The position numbers and the translations under genes are program-made. This document shows positions 48,043 to 59,562 of a stretch of DNA of 64,000 nt, piece after piece (the first letter of the stretch is position 1; the number at the start of each line of letters is the position of its first letter). The DNA comes from Steinernema hermaphroditum (Eukaryota; Nematoda; Chromadorea; Rhabditida; Steinernematidae): NCBI GenBank assembly GCA_030435675.1, contig CM059622.1:5580001-5644000 (forward strand). Reading direction: 5' to 3'. The notes under the pieces are model-generated. The model was not told the DNA's origin. It did no database searches and worked only from the letters and a program-made list of their open reading frames with translations.

Positions 48043-48658
48043 CGTGCCATTGCAATTCAATGGCACTAGTATTGAGTGTCGTGAATTTTGGTAACTTCGG
48101 GGCCCTGCTTAGGGTGGATAGCTTCATTTTGGGCACGCGAGTTTTTGTGTGCGTGACTTCTCAGATGCACCTCTACCACCGTGCCAAATATCAGCTCGAT
48201 TGGCGTGTATCACTTGGGAACAATCCCTTGTCAGTGGCAATGCGCAGAAAACGCAATGGTGGATTTTTTTTTGTGAAGAAATTTCGTGGTTTCCGCTGTA
48301 TTCTTGAGAACTTTATATCACAAATTGAAAAGAAAATTTTCCTAGAAGGCCAGAACCGGCCTGCACTGCTTTATATAGCCTCAGAAAATTCGGCTTCAGC
48401 CCTTGCAGAAGCCCCACCTAGCAGCTGGAGGAGTTCTTGATTTCAGTCTTCAGTGTGTGTGAGAGTGGCGTTCAGCTTTTCGTCGTTTATCAACATTTTG
48501 TGGAAACAAAACTTTTCGGACAAGGCAAGGCATCACAGACGAAAGGGAAACGATAATTTGTTATGTACAGTAATCTGCGGGCGGTAAAAGTCTAACTCTG
48601 GCAGGGAGATTCTGGAAAGAGGTCTGAGATCATCGGGAAACGGCGACGGCGCCATCGC

Positions 48659-50878
48659 TCAGGTGCTCGGGTTGAAGGCGTGCAGGGTGGCGCTCTTCAT
48701 GCCGCCCGAGATCTGTGCCGTGTGGCGCTTGTTCCGTCGGCGACGATAGCAGAGGTAGGCGCCGAGAAGGCCGACGTTGAGTCCGATGCAGACGATGACG
48801 ACGATGATCGCGATGCCGATCACCCAGATGGGCACCACTTCGGAGCGCACAAAGCGGTCCAGAAGGTTCCACGGCTCGGACGTCGTTTCCATCTGGAATC
48901 AAGGGTCAAGAGTCGAAGGTACAAAGATAATTTGGCAATTTGTGAGTTCCTTGAAGGTCCCAACATGACGGCTTTATCCACATTGCTAATCTCCCTTGGT
49001 CCAGCAGTGTGTGTCCTCTGCATGCCAATGCCCTTCCGTTCCACGCCAGCGCACCCCTGAGGGCCTGACCACTCGGCAATTCATTCCGAAAGTAAACAAG
49101 AAGCGCTAACGAGTGTCCACACCGCGTGTCCCCTAATGAATTATTCAAATTTTCGCGCAACTGGACACGCGATAATCCGGATGCGAAGATTCGGGGGTGC
49201 GACGGGCCGCTTTGTTTGTGCGCGGTGAGTAACCGCTGACCGAAAAGGAATTTGTTTGAACTCGGCGACTCACCTCGACGGTCGGATGAGTCACTTCGAC
49301 GGACGGCGACGACGACTCTTCCGAAGAAGAAGGCAGCGCCGAAGGTGGCGGTGTCGGCGCCGAGGTGCGGTTGACGAAGACGCTGAGGATGCCCTCGGTG
49401 AGCACGTTCTTGTCGTTTAGGGCGCATCCCTCCGGAGGACAGCTGACAAGGATGCAGTTGAAGTCGTTGGAGACGTCTTCGATGACGCCGACGAAAGTCA
49501 CTCCTTTGCAGTCTGCAAAGTGTGATTGTAGTGGTTTCTGGGGAAACCGGAATGGGAAGGTGTGCAAAGCCGGATTAAGAGGTGCTAGAGACTTGAAGAT
49601 ATAAATAGGCTTGACAATTATTAAAAATAAGTGTATTTTTAAGAATAAAACCTGACCACACAAGGGAAGAAACGTGGCCACGAATTGGTGCCACATCCAC
49701 GGTCAATGAGGAACGAATAAAACGAACGAAAACTTCCACTAGAAGTGCGCAGTTCTTCAAGGATTTTGCTTTGAAATGAACATGTAAAAATTCGGAAAAA
49801 CCATCGGCATTATAACAATGTTTATTGTCATCTATCCAGAGAGTGAAACCTCCCGCCGTGATTTAGACTTCTCAGTCCTGCACCCTGCGGTCTCCCTAAA
49901 CTCCATCGACACCCTCGTCTGCATGAAGATTATGCAAATCGTCGCCGCCGATCGGATCGTTTGTTTGCGTTTCCCTCCGCGTGAGCGCATTCGAGGGCGA
50001 TAACCCAAATCCGGAGATGATTGCGCGGTGCGGAGGACCTTGAGGCGAAAGAAGGTAATTACGCTGGCGCGCGAGATTAGAAGTAGCCTTTAATAGGATC
50101 GCAGACGTCGCGAGTTCCGAAAGGGGTAAACATCGCTGTTTTGGGGATTAACTACGAGGTTTGCAGAGCCGGAATAATTTGTGATTACGTGCTTCGTTAA
50201 GCAAACAGGGAGTTTGGGCGGAATTGAGTGTTTATGATTGTGCCAAGTCAATTCTGATCTCCAGAATTTTGAGTTTTATTCTGTCACAAATTTGGCGCTT
50301 TCCATAGGGAACATATTTTCTTCATCGAAAGTCTCTTGAATGCGCCATGATAAATTGGATGGCTGATATATTGTGATCCTTCCCCCTTATTCCGGAAATT
50401 GAAGCTCCTTTGTTTATCGCTCCCTTATGCAACAATCCCCTTTTCCAGACCCATGCACCTCTAAACACCTAGCCGACAATCCTTTCTTGGAAGGTCAATT
50501 ACCGCCGATGAGATTACTCTCGCGCGATTATTGTTGCTTTCCGCCGCGACCTTTTCGCCGGCGCGCATCCGGCGGCGCTATTGTAGCCTTCCGGCGGTGG
50601 CGTTAATTATTAACGCACTTTCTCCGCTCCATTGGACGCAAAAGGTAACGCGAGGCAACTTCGCCCTAATAGCAGCACTTACTCGGAATGTTGCAGCACT
50701 GCTGGAGGCACTCTTTGAGGTCGACAGTCCGCTGCGAGGAGAGCTTCTTGGCCGAGCTGGCGAACCATTGCTGCTTGAAGATGGAAAGGTGTCCGCAGAA
50801 GACGTCCTGCGAGGTGGTGGGGGATGAAAGGGAGAGTAGAAGAAGTAGGGAGAGGATGGATAAGCCCGGTCTTGTCAT
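48659..50878 (-). CDS. MANSC-domain type I membrane protein
   Basis: Exons 50878-50683, 49512-49274 and 48892-48659 give 222 aa in phase. The ATG directly follows the acceptor TTTTCAG. Residues 1-23 are a signal peptide (LSILSLLLLLSL). A domain with cysteines at CGHL, ECLQQCCNIPNC, FNCILVSC and EGC follows; this pattern fits the MANSC/MANEC module seen in HAI-1, LRP11 and MANSC1. A Pro/Ser/Thr stalk (PTPPPSALPSSSEESSS) comes next, then a membrane helix (IWVIGIAIIVVIVCIGLNVG), a basic stop-transfer (YRRRRNKR) and a short tail ending HAFNPST. Intron 1 is 1.17 kb and intron 2 is 381 bp, long for this locus. The domain call rests on cysteine spacing. Confidence 0.82.
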
Positions 50879-53800
50879 CTGAAAATAGAGCCGATCGTGA
50901 AACAGCGAACATGTGATCGCGTGGGAATGGAGCGAAATGACCAAAGTCCAAATAATACGTGGAGGGTTTCGCGAGAGTGACCATAACAAAGATCCAGGGG
51001 CTCCGAGCTTTGGTCCAGCAGGACTCCTTAGAAGGTTGTGCAGACGAAACAAAATTTCTACAAGATGCAAATGAGGGAGAGCTTCGTAGAGATTTGAGCG
51101 AAAGTGCATTCTTCGTGAAGGCGAAAAGCGAGGGAAGTCGGCGTTTACGTGGAGCCTTGATGTCTTTATTGCGAAGTGAGTGGAGTCAGGGAACGGGGCG
51201 AACACTGGCTGCCGAACCCCAAAGCACTCAAACAATACGTATCACTAGAACGATAGGAATGGGTGGCACTTGGGCCTAAAAGTTTCGGTGCTGTTTTCAC
51301 CGATTTAAGTGAAAGTGTGGAAGAGGGTCCGACCTAGAAACGGAAACGTGAAGTCATAATATCGTTATTGCGAAATGGATGAGATTGGGAGACAGGGAAG
51401 ATATAGTAGAAAGAGAACGCCATGTGGAATGAACGGAGAGGCGTTGTCTTAAAGTCTTCAAGTGGAAGTCGAATCCAATATGATATCTTGAATTTCCCAT
51501 CAAAAGAATCACACGAAGGGATTCGGAATCCAAATCCTTCAAAAGAAGCCACGAGTGAAATAGAGTGATCGTGCAATTAGCATAGTAGCACAATTCTTTG
51601 GACATGTTTCCGTAGTAAGGACACAAAAGGTTAAAAAAAAAGTCTTGATAGCCGTCTTGAACGAAAAAGATGTTCTACTGAGTAAGAAAATACGGGAAAT
51701 GTCTCTATTGCAAACAACAGGAAGGCAATAGAACAGGAGGAATGTCCATTTATAAGGTTAAGGGTGCACACTTACAGATGAACAGGTACCCACAAAGCCA
51801 CACCAAATGAACCTTTCTGCACGAAGAGTCCAAAAGGGAGAAGACCGTGGCGCGTGGCAACTCCTCCTCGGAGGTTTCCTCCACTGTCGCCGCCGCCGTC
51901 GTCAGGTGAGCGCCGCTTTGTCCGCGGCCGCCGCCGTCCGCCGCGCGGATTCGATTAATCCCACACGCAGCGGCGGCGGCGGGCCGTAAGGGGCGTTGCG
52001 GCTGGATAAACGCAGAAATTGGATTGTGGCCCGTGGCCACCCCTAACCCGGGTACCTACCGGGACGCCCCAAAGAACAGCTGCTCCAACAGTCGTGTCTC
52101 CGAATGCCGTCGCGCTCATCATCCACCTGTGCTGAAGGCGGCGACGATTAGCCCGCTTACGGCTAGGGCTTAGAGGTCCGCGCGGCGATCTGTTTGTCGC
52201 CGGGCGTGTGCGACATCTTTTTTGAGGGAAACGATTTAATTGGTGCCGTGTGGGAATCTGAAGGGCGCCTTCGGGTGGGGAATAATCCGCGAAGAGGGCG
52301 ATTAGGAGTGCGCGTGTCGCAGAGTTTCATAATTGCGAGCGAAAGGGATATTGAGACGCGAAATGAGACGATTTCGACTCGAGCGAAATTATCGCTTTCG
52401 GCGCGGGAGAGGTGAAAAGGGTGAGGAGGTGAAGGTGCTTGTTGAAAGTGCAGATGCAATTACAGACACCAGGTTAAGTCAGTTCAGGAAGTGAAAGAGC
52501 TTAAGGATTGATTGGACCCAATCGTCCTTGATTTATCGATAGAACATGCATCGTTCGAAAAATGTTAATAGGCACTTGGAGGATTTATAGTATTGGCCTG
52601 GACTCTTAGGTGCTAGTAGATTGTTTGGTATTGATTATTAGGTCCCTACAACGTGAACCAATGGGGATCAAAGCTTTTGATTGGACCGAATAGCAAACAT
52701 CACCTAGAGTCACCCAGAAAAGCCATTCACGCATGAACACGTCTCTACATCCATCTGGTTCAGTCAGAGTCTGTCGGCAGATGAGGTCACCAGGCACGCT
52801 TTAATGTGACAAGAATCACATTAACAAGCCCATTAACATTCTGCAAAACAGAACGCTGATCCGGTACTCCACCGATCATCTCGAAAGTATCCACTAGTGA
52901 CAGGCAGCCGCTCTTCGAACGCCCTTCGATCAGGTTCTAATAAGCGCTAAATCACGAGATCCTTATCTCTTCAATCAATCAAAGGTCGTTACGGTCATTT
53001 TTCTTGAGATTCCCGCCAAAAGAAGTCAGAAGTGGAACCGTGCTTATGGCAAAAAGGGAGTGAGGAGAGTGCCCACTGGGTTCCCATCAAATTGGGTCAC
53101 CGAAGAGTGTTTACGCAGTTTTTAATTAATCGCGATAGAACCGAAATCGCGTCGAGAGTCTGCAGTCAAGAACCACCGCCCCGAGACAAAGGCCCGCCGA
53201 TTAAGATCGGATAAATCGGGCCGAATCGTAAATTGTTTCTTCGCAATCGTCTCGAGGGGCTCTCGAGGCGCTCCGCACCTGAGCCCGGACCTCTCGAGGG
53301 CCAGCGGAGTAAAGTGCGCGGACAGCGTGTTCGCGCACGCCGACCGCAAACACCGATTCGGCCGCTTCGGTAATCGCCGCTTCTCGGGTTACGCGCGATT
53401 GTTTCGGCCGAGGCTCGATGTCTTCTGGGGTGGTGGGGGAGGGCCGATTTCTGGGATGTGAGGAGTGATGAAAAGAGACAAGACGGCACTTTCCCTGGAG
53501 CAGTTCCTCATCAAAAAAGCGGTCACGGAACGTGAAACGAAGTTACGCAGGAAATGTCAAAAACAACATCTGTGGATGCATTAAGGGGGAAACAATGGAA
53601 AAGCCGTTTTTGGCAAATGGTGAACACTGATGAATGCTGAGAATAATCGATGAACACTTGCATTATATAGATTGAGCCAATTTTGTGATTTTGACGTCAC
53701 ATGATAATGGGGATGTTCGGTTAATCGTTTCTATTTTGGGAAGGGGTATTCTAGTTACAGCATGGTTCAATTGAATGAGAAAGAGTGTAGGGTATAGGAC

Positions 53801-53946
53801 GCCCTAGGGAAGACTAAGATTTTCAATTTAAGCGGTTAATGTAAACATTTCTCAGTGACTTAGATAGGCATTATACTGCCAAAAGGAAGACCTCTTATTA
53901 GATCAAACTTGCTTAGTTTTAGTTCATATTTTCTTTTTTCAAAGAA
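50879..53946. other. 3-kb intergenic stretch; no gene seen
   Basis: CG-rich blocks at about 51850-52010 and 53150-53420 alternate with AT-rich DNA. GCC/CGC triplet runs at 51880-51980 give alanine- or arginine-rich frames that I do not accept as coding. A CRE palindrome TGACGTCA lies at 53692-53699. Confidence 0.4.
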
Positions 53947-54249
53947 TTAATGGAATCCTGCTCCACCCACGAAAACCGCCGAAGATGCTTGGAAGCCCAC
54001 GCCGCCAGTGAAGCTGAAGATGGTTCCCGCTCCATCCGGTGTGCCCCATCGCCACTCCTCGACAGGATTCAGCCTCTTCGCCTCTCCGATACTCGTGTAC
54101 ACTGACCGTTGATCGCTCTGCTCGGATGTCTTCAGCCGAAGCCAGAAGAAGATGACGTCGCCAACGGTAGAAGAAAAAAAGGAAACTTTGTGACTGTTTT
54201 CGAGTTTGGTTTTAACTAACTGGTTAAAATACATTTTTGATGTCTCCAT
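53947..54249 (-). CDS. 100-codon hypothetical frame, glycine-rich end
   Basis: An ATG frame whose C-terminal half looks protein-like (SVYTSIGEAKRLNPVEEWRWG, followed by FTGGVGFQASSAVFVGGAGFH). The N-terminal half is less convincing and may be intron, with a terminal exon beginning nearer 54130. No family recognised. Confidence 0.3.
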   Translation of the reverse strand: METSKMYFNQLVKTKLENSHKVSFFSSTVGDVIFFWLRLKTSEQSDQRSVYTSIGEAKRLNPVEEWRWGTPDGAGTIFSFTGGVGFQASSAVFVGGAGFH

Positions 54250-54522
54250 GTCACCTTCTTCGTCTCTTAGATGACGAACCAGGAACTACCTCCAAGAAAA
54301 ATGGGAATTTGTCAGACAATCTGCGCTAAAAAGGGAAATAATTAAGTCTCTGATATGTTTCAATGCTCACTCACAGCAAAAAACTTTTCTATTTTGGCGC
54401 TGACCGGTTTTTCACAATTTAGTAAAATTTCGAAAATATCGTCAGTATTATTGTATGGTATTAGTATTCCAAAATATATTCTTGATGTCTCTACATCATC
54501 TCTCAAATGACGAACCTAGTAC
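54226..54522 (+). repeat. short two-copy direct repeat
   Basis: AAAATACATTTTTGATGTCTCCAT...AGATGACGAACC at 54228-54281 recurs as AAAATATATTCTTGATGTCTCTAC...AAATGACGAACC at about 54472-54515. The spacing is about 240 bp. Confidence 0.6.
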
Positions 54523-55037
54523 AGCTTTTACACCATATACACATCGAGATTGACCGAAAAAAGAGGCAACATCCAAACGCACACAGTATTCGAGCCATAA
54601 AACGCCATAAAGTGGTGCAGAGCCGGTCGGGCTCACCTCCTCACCGGCTCCTAATTGCTCGGAGAGGAGTCGCCGTGTGTGGCGGGGCGTGGCCGGCGAA
54701 TGAAACAAGCTAATCCGCCCGAGGCGACGCGAATGGTGGTAATTCGGCGATTGTAAGCGGATCGGAGGGCCGGATTAGGGCCGCAGAGGGGAGGTAAGTC
54801 GATGTAATTCGGAGGGAGAGGGTGTTTGTGGATGCAGATTGGGTGAGAGAGGATGTTGCGGGGGCCAAAAGGGACAAGAAGTGGTCGAGGACTGTAAAAG
54901 ACTTGGACGCGTGGCCCTAAAACGACGATTCGCCTAATTGGACTGATAATCGACGTCCGCAAATGAGCTGGACGGCTTATCCGCGAGCGGACACCGGTCA
55001 GCGGAGTCCATCTGCACCGTTAATGGAACGATTGGAA

Positions 55038-55083
55038 GGGACAGGGACAGGGTCAGGGGTGGGAGGTGGGAGGTGGGAGGGGG
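55038..55083 (+). repeat. G-tract cluster with G-quadruplex potential
   Basis: At least seven runs of three or more G separated by 1-4 nt (GGGACAGGGACAGGG, then repeated GGGAGGT units) within 46 nt. Confidence 0.8.
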
Positions 55084-55863
55084 CTTGAGCGGTGGCATGA
55101 AGCTAAGCAGTTTGTGCGTAACATCGGATTCATAAGCGGGCAATCACCATGCTCTGCATCCAACATTATCTAACCTTTTTTAACTAACGTATTTAATAAA
55201 CCTAAGAAATGGAAAAGCCTTGTACCGTACCCAAGAAAAACGAACGAAAATCTGCCGATTTACTGGCCTGCACACCAATACTGGGCTATAAACCGTAGAT
55301 TTTCAGGCCATACGCGTAGAAGCGAAGTCCTCCGCGAAGATGGTACGTGGATTCCACAGAGATGAGACGCAGTATAGGACAAAGTGAGGAGAGCTTTGAT
55401 CGGCTCAGACCCGGGCGACACAGTGACAAGAAGCTCAGAAGTTAATCTGTTTGTTCGACACCGCTTTGTTCCCAAAAAACCAATCGAAATAGACAAATTC
55501 CCCTTAAGTACATAAACGGATCAAGGTAACCAGGACGAACGGGGTGCTTCTTCAAAGTTGTCTTGAAAAGGGGGGATTTTAATGTTGAAGTCTTACAGTA
55601 TCACTATATGTTCAAAAGACCTGTAATGCTTCGAATTGAAACGTTAGCCGTTTGTGCTTATTGTACAAAAAAGCCTTGAAAATTAGTTCCTTATTTGGCA
55701 CATAAAAGAGAGATGTGAAGAAAATGTTCTTGCTATGGTTGATACATCATACAGTGGCAAAGAGATACCGTGATGCAAGCAAGTTATGAGCATACAAAGA
55801 GCACGTTTGTAGGGTGCCAATGATCCCCTATATATAAATGGAGAACCGACGGGTCCGTTGGTC

Positions 55864-55882
55864 TGTGTGTGTGTGTGTGTGT
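55864..55882 (+). repeat. TG dinucleotide microsatellite
   Basis: About nine TG units in a row, directly next to the SINE-like element on its right. Confidence 0.9.
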
Positions 55883-55911
55883 TTTTCCGTGCGCACGGCG
55901 GAAACATCCAC

Positions 55912-56010
55912 ACAAAATAAGGACCCCGAGGGGAACCGAACCCGACACCGCCCGCTTACAAACAGAGAACGTTCGCAATGAGCCACACAGACAGTTGAGA
56001 TGGTAGTGCT
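55912..56010 (-). mobile_element. tRNA-derived SINE candidate
   Basis: On the minus strand, starting in TCAACTGTCTGTGTGGCTCATTGCG, an A-box-like TGGCTCATTG is followed about 45 nt later by the B-box GGGTTCGGTTCC and CCTCGGGG. Order and spacing fit a tRNA head. The body would extend left towards the TG microsatellite, a common type of SINE tail. It differs from the inverted elements at 39.5 and 47.1 kb. No second full copy is seen in this window. Confidence 0.5.
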
Positions 56011-56156
56011 CTACTTCCACTATCTCTTTGGCGATGCTAGGCTTTGAGTTTTTTTGCTGTTTTTGAGTGATTTTTTGCCTATTTTGTAACCAGCAGTGTT
56101 TTTGGTTCGAGTTTCCTGAAACTTTACAGTTTTTTTCGCCCACTTTAGCCATTTAC

Positions 56157-56300
56157 ATGAGCGCCAATCTCGCCGCCCGCAGGGCTATTGGTGTCTTGCC
56201 GCCCGCAGGGCTATGGTTTCTCGCTGCCCGCAAAGCTACAGTTTTAGGCCCCAACTTCAGCTTTTTGCATGAGCGCCAATCTTGCCGCCCGCAGGGCTAC
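56157..56300 (+). repeat. GCCGCCCGCAGGGCTA short repeats
   Basis: Three near-exact copies of GCCGCCCGCAGGGCTA and one diverged copy (CTGCCCGCAAAGCTA) lie here. The longer word CATGAGCGCCAATCTYGCC precedes the first and last copies, giving a period of about 112 bp. A related word occurs at about 57660-57680 (ACCAATCTTGCCGCGCGCCGGGCTA). Confidence 0.75.
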
Positions 56301-57028
56301 AGGCTAATTGGCTTTTAGTACCTGGAGGGCGCGAATTCGCGCGCAGCCGGGTTTATTATTGTAATAGTTGGATACTCTTCACATGGAGACCCATATAATT
56401 CGATATTCACTACATTACCTTGTTATTTTTCCAGAAAAGATTATGGAAAGCCGTGCTGACATGACAAAAAGTTTAATTTCCCAAATGGGATCTGAGGTCA
56501 AAAATATCAGACGATTCATAGGACAGATGACCTTTGGAATTACTTCCCACAGCCGTCACTTTCCAGAAAGACCAAAAAGACTTTTGAAAGAAGGCACGAC
56601 GCCGGCCGTCACTCTGCAACGAACGAAACAAGAACTTCGCCCAAACAAGAACTACCCGGCCGTGACTCCACTCGATGCACGCGCTAATACTCCTTTTAAC
56701 TCCACTTACGCGTTCCACCGCCGACGACGTTTTTGACTCTTCTCGAGAGATCTTCCCGCGCCTCCACTGAAAACCGCCCCACGCTGGGCACATTTGCATA
56801 CGGGACGAAAACGAGCTGACTCAGCGAGGGTCTTTATTTGGCGGCGCCCAGTGGACACAACCCGAGCGGACTCTATTTACAAACCTCGGTGGGTTTACGG
56901 TCAGCCGCGCGAGGCGACAAACAATCGCGAGGACAAATAAGGACGATACAACGCGGGGAGGAGGACAAGAAGTCAGAGTTGCGATGGGAGGAGGCGAGAG
57001 GACCGGTTCCGGAGGATCGCCCCGGGGC
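56301..57028. other. between the short repeats and the knirps-type gene; no gene seen
   Basis: A frame at 56383-56736 (+) has an ATG but no recognisable domain. CG-rich sequence from 56830 runs into the 3' end of the minus-strand knirps-type gene. Confidence 0.35.
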
Positions 57029-59562
57029 TCAGCGGCGCCGTTTCACTCGCAGATCCAGAGGCTCGTTCTCGTCGCCTTCGGAAGAAGAAGTCGAGGGGAA
57101 GGAGGGAGACGACGGGGGGCTTCGGAGGGGAAGCGGAGCCGGCTGCGAAGCGCCGAACGGGTTCCGCGCGGATTCGTCGCCGATGAGGGACTTCACCGAG
57201 AAGTCGACGAGGCCCCGGGCGATCGCCTGGAAGGAGGATTCGGCTGCGCGGCGGTGGGCGTCCAGCGCCGTCGCCACTTTGAAGTACTTTGAACGGCGAC
57301 CATAGCGAGAGTCTGCAAGGGATGGCGTTGAAGTCACAAATCTCGATACTTTACATTTGATTTAACTAGACCTTTTACTCTAGTTAATCATTATTGAAAT
57401 GTTCAGTCTGTTGCATAAAGATAGGGGTACCCTGACAGGCAGAAAGTGTTGCCAGCAAAATGTAGCTGAGGACGTGGTTTTCTTAAAAACCTCAAAACAG
57501 GGTGGCCTGATCTTTGCACAATAGAATGCACCTTCGCTCCAAAAACGAACTGAAAGAGGAATTTACGACCTAATAAAGTGATTTTAACCAGAAAACATCA
57601 TGCAAAGCACTTGAAGCTCGAAAAAGGAACCGAAAAAAGAGAAACATTTTGAGACGACCAATCTTGCCGCGCGCCGGGCTATTTAGCCCTTAGCTGCAGC
57701 CGCGTTTGCTTCATTTATTGTTCTATTGGCTGAGCCGTCCTTTCTACTTTCTGTCTTCTTGCATGTATGTTTGGCCTTCTTCATTTAGTGTGCTCTCAGA
57801 ATCAGATCATTTTGCGCATTAACTGTCACAAACGGACTCCTCTCACGGAATCTTTCTCAAGAGGGCGTGTCCTGGAAAGCCAAAAAAGACTCACTTTGTG
57901 GCGACATTCCCACCCGGAGGCACTTCTCGTAGCGACAATACTTGCACGACGTTCTGTTCTTTCCCTAAAAACACGATTGATCATCGTCGGACGGAGTCGT
58001 CGTTAAACGGTCGGCGCTAATTTGTGCCTCCGACAACAATCGGACAATAATCGCCGACGCTCCCATCCGCGCCGTTTCCAATTACGTTTTTGCTTTGCGC
58101 AGGAATGAAAACGGAAATCTTCGATCAAGAAGGAGGAGGGGGGGTCGATTCAAAAAATTAATGTAATTATGAGTGAAAGGAACTCGGAGAGGAGGCGTCG
58201 CCGGAACTAAAGAAGGACTTACCTCTACGTTGCACGATCGATTCGCTTTGCAGTGGAGTTTGACACGAGGTTCCAAGAAGGACGACGCATCTCCGCTCGA
58301 CCTCTCGTTCTTGTCGACGGGCTTGCATGTTCGTCCAAAGAATGACTGAAATGTTTCATATTTGTGAGTTGTAGAGATGAGACAGAATAGTCGTGATCGA
58401 GCCCTGCTGAGACATCTCTTGTAGCAGGTCGACGTGTTTTATCTGCCCACTCCGTACGGTAGTAATTCGACCCAACTACGTGCGACTTTCGCTTTCCCGT
58501 TCGGTTCAAAAAAGACATAAAATAATAAATGTACAAACTGTTTTGAATAAAATCGTTCTATAAAAATTAAAGTTTTGATTCATTCACAGAGGGGTAGCTT
58601 TAAAACATGGATATGGACATGGACGAGATTAATCACAGAAGAATCCGAGAAAAAAACGTGAAAAAGCAACGGAGTCCCTCTCTATAAGACGTGTAATTTT
58701 TGTCAGCAATTTCTTCGATTATGAAACAGATTTGACTTGTATTTGCTGTAAAAAAAATGTTCCTCATTTTGGCATATTTCTGGTAGTCAATGTTTAAAAA
58801 CGTTTGTCTACCAGACAGACACGGAAAATGATAGACAGATTGCACAGAGTGTCCCAAAAGGGCCCTTAGAAGGAAGTCATTTCCGTGAGCATCTGAACGT
58901 GAGATCGGTCGGAAAACGAAAAAAAAACTGACCAATCTCTCAGGTCTGCATTTCCGAATGATACTCTGATAAACTTCTGTCTAAAGTCTCCCTTTTCTTC
59001 GGTAAACACCCTGCAGAATGTGGCAAGACATGTGATTTCAAAGAAGTCTGGAAAGTGCGTTATTTAGAAAAGGCCAAATTTCTCTTGCATTCTAGGACAA
59101 AGCTCGACTTTAAAGTAAGGTGTGACAAAGTGGAAACAACATATTAAAATTTTTTATATTGTATTCTTTACTAGCTTAGCTCGTTTATTCATAGATGTTT
59201 GAACATAAATTTCCTTTAATTTTGGAATTCGCCGAGAAAAATCAGCGAATTGATGGTATGGAAAAATTCTCGCAGCGATACATTCAAGCAGAGGACTGGA
59301 GGGCATCACTGCTACCTAGTATAGTTTATGAGAAACTGATATTTTGTCGAAAAATATTGCAGTCCTGTTCAAATTCGGCACAAGTCTCATAGGCCTTTCG
59401 ACAAGTCCTTAAACTGACCTTGCATCCTTCGCAAGTGAACGCGCCGAAGTGGTATCCGCGGGCGACTTCCTTGCAGACCTGACAGAGATAAGTGACGTCG
59501 AGCATGTCGGCGGGGAAGAGGCTCGAGTCGGGCGATTTCATCTGAGGGGCCGCCGACGGCAT
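57029..59562 (-). CDS. knirps/NR0A-type nuclear receptor, DNA-binding domain only
   Basis: Exons 59562-59419, 58345-58223, 57964-57895 and 57312-57029 join in phase to 206 aa. Zinc finger 1 is C-x2-C-x13-C-x2-C in CQVCKEVARGYHFGAFTCEGC, then KSFFGR, the knirps-type P-box. Finger 2 is C-x5-C-x9-C-x2-C (CKANRSC, GKNRTSCKYC), then CLRVGMSPQNSRYGRRSKYFK, which matches the knirps C-terminal extension. No ligand-binding domain follows: after a Pro/Ser stretch the protein ends PLDLRVKRRR, which fits the PxDLS/R consensus for the corepressor CtBP. Between the fingers about 17 extra residues (TCKPVDKNERSSGDASSFLE) are present. Introns of 1073, 258 and 582 bp are long for the locus. It is expected to be a nuclear repressor; targets are unknown. 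Confidence 0.88.

Larger units (their letters stand above)
47107..48231. mobile_element. tRNA-like inverted-repeat element, copy 2
   Basis: Outer ends are inverted copies of ACAAGGGAYTGTTCCCAAG followed by TGATACACGCCAATCGAGCTG. The arms cover about 47107-47540 and 47790-48231, including paired segments such as GGAACTGGTAACCC. Each arm carries a tRNA-like module, and a third lies in the central loop. Leader words match element 1 at 39500-40416 in the same order: GTGATAC-CGCC-ATCG-GCTG, then CGAAGTT-C-AAATTCAC--CACTC-ATACTAGT, then TGGTCGAG-GGTAGTG. It lies between PDCD6 copy B and the MANSC gene. No transposase is visible. Frames of up to 154 codons on both strands are by-products. Confidence 0.8.

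Noticed and set aside
47202..48440. Frames of 145, 89 and 154 codons around the second inverted element
   Set aside because: They are translations of the two inverted arms; related peptides on opposite strands follow from the palindrome.
51750..52040. Alanine/arginine-rich frame over GCC repeats
   Set aside because: Triplet-rich CG DNA gives such frames on both strands; no other support.
56383..56736. Open frame on the plus strand left of the knirps-type gene
   Set aside because: No recognised domain and no supported splice sites; composition shifts abruptly half-way.
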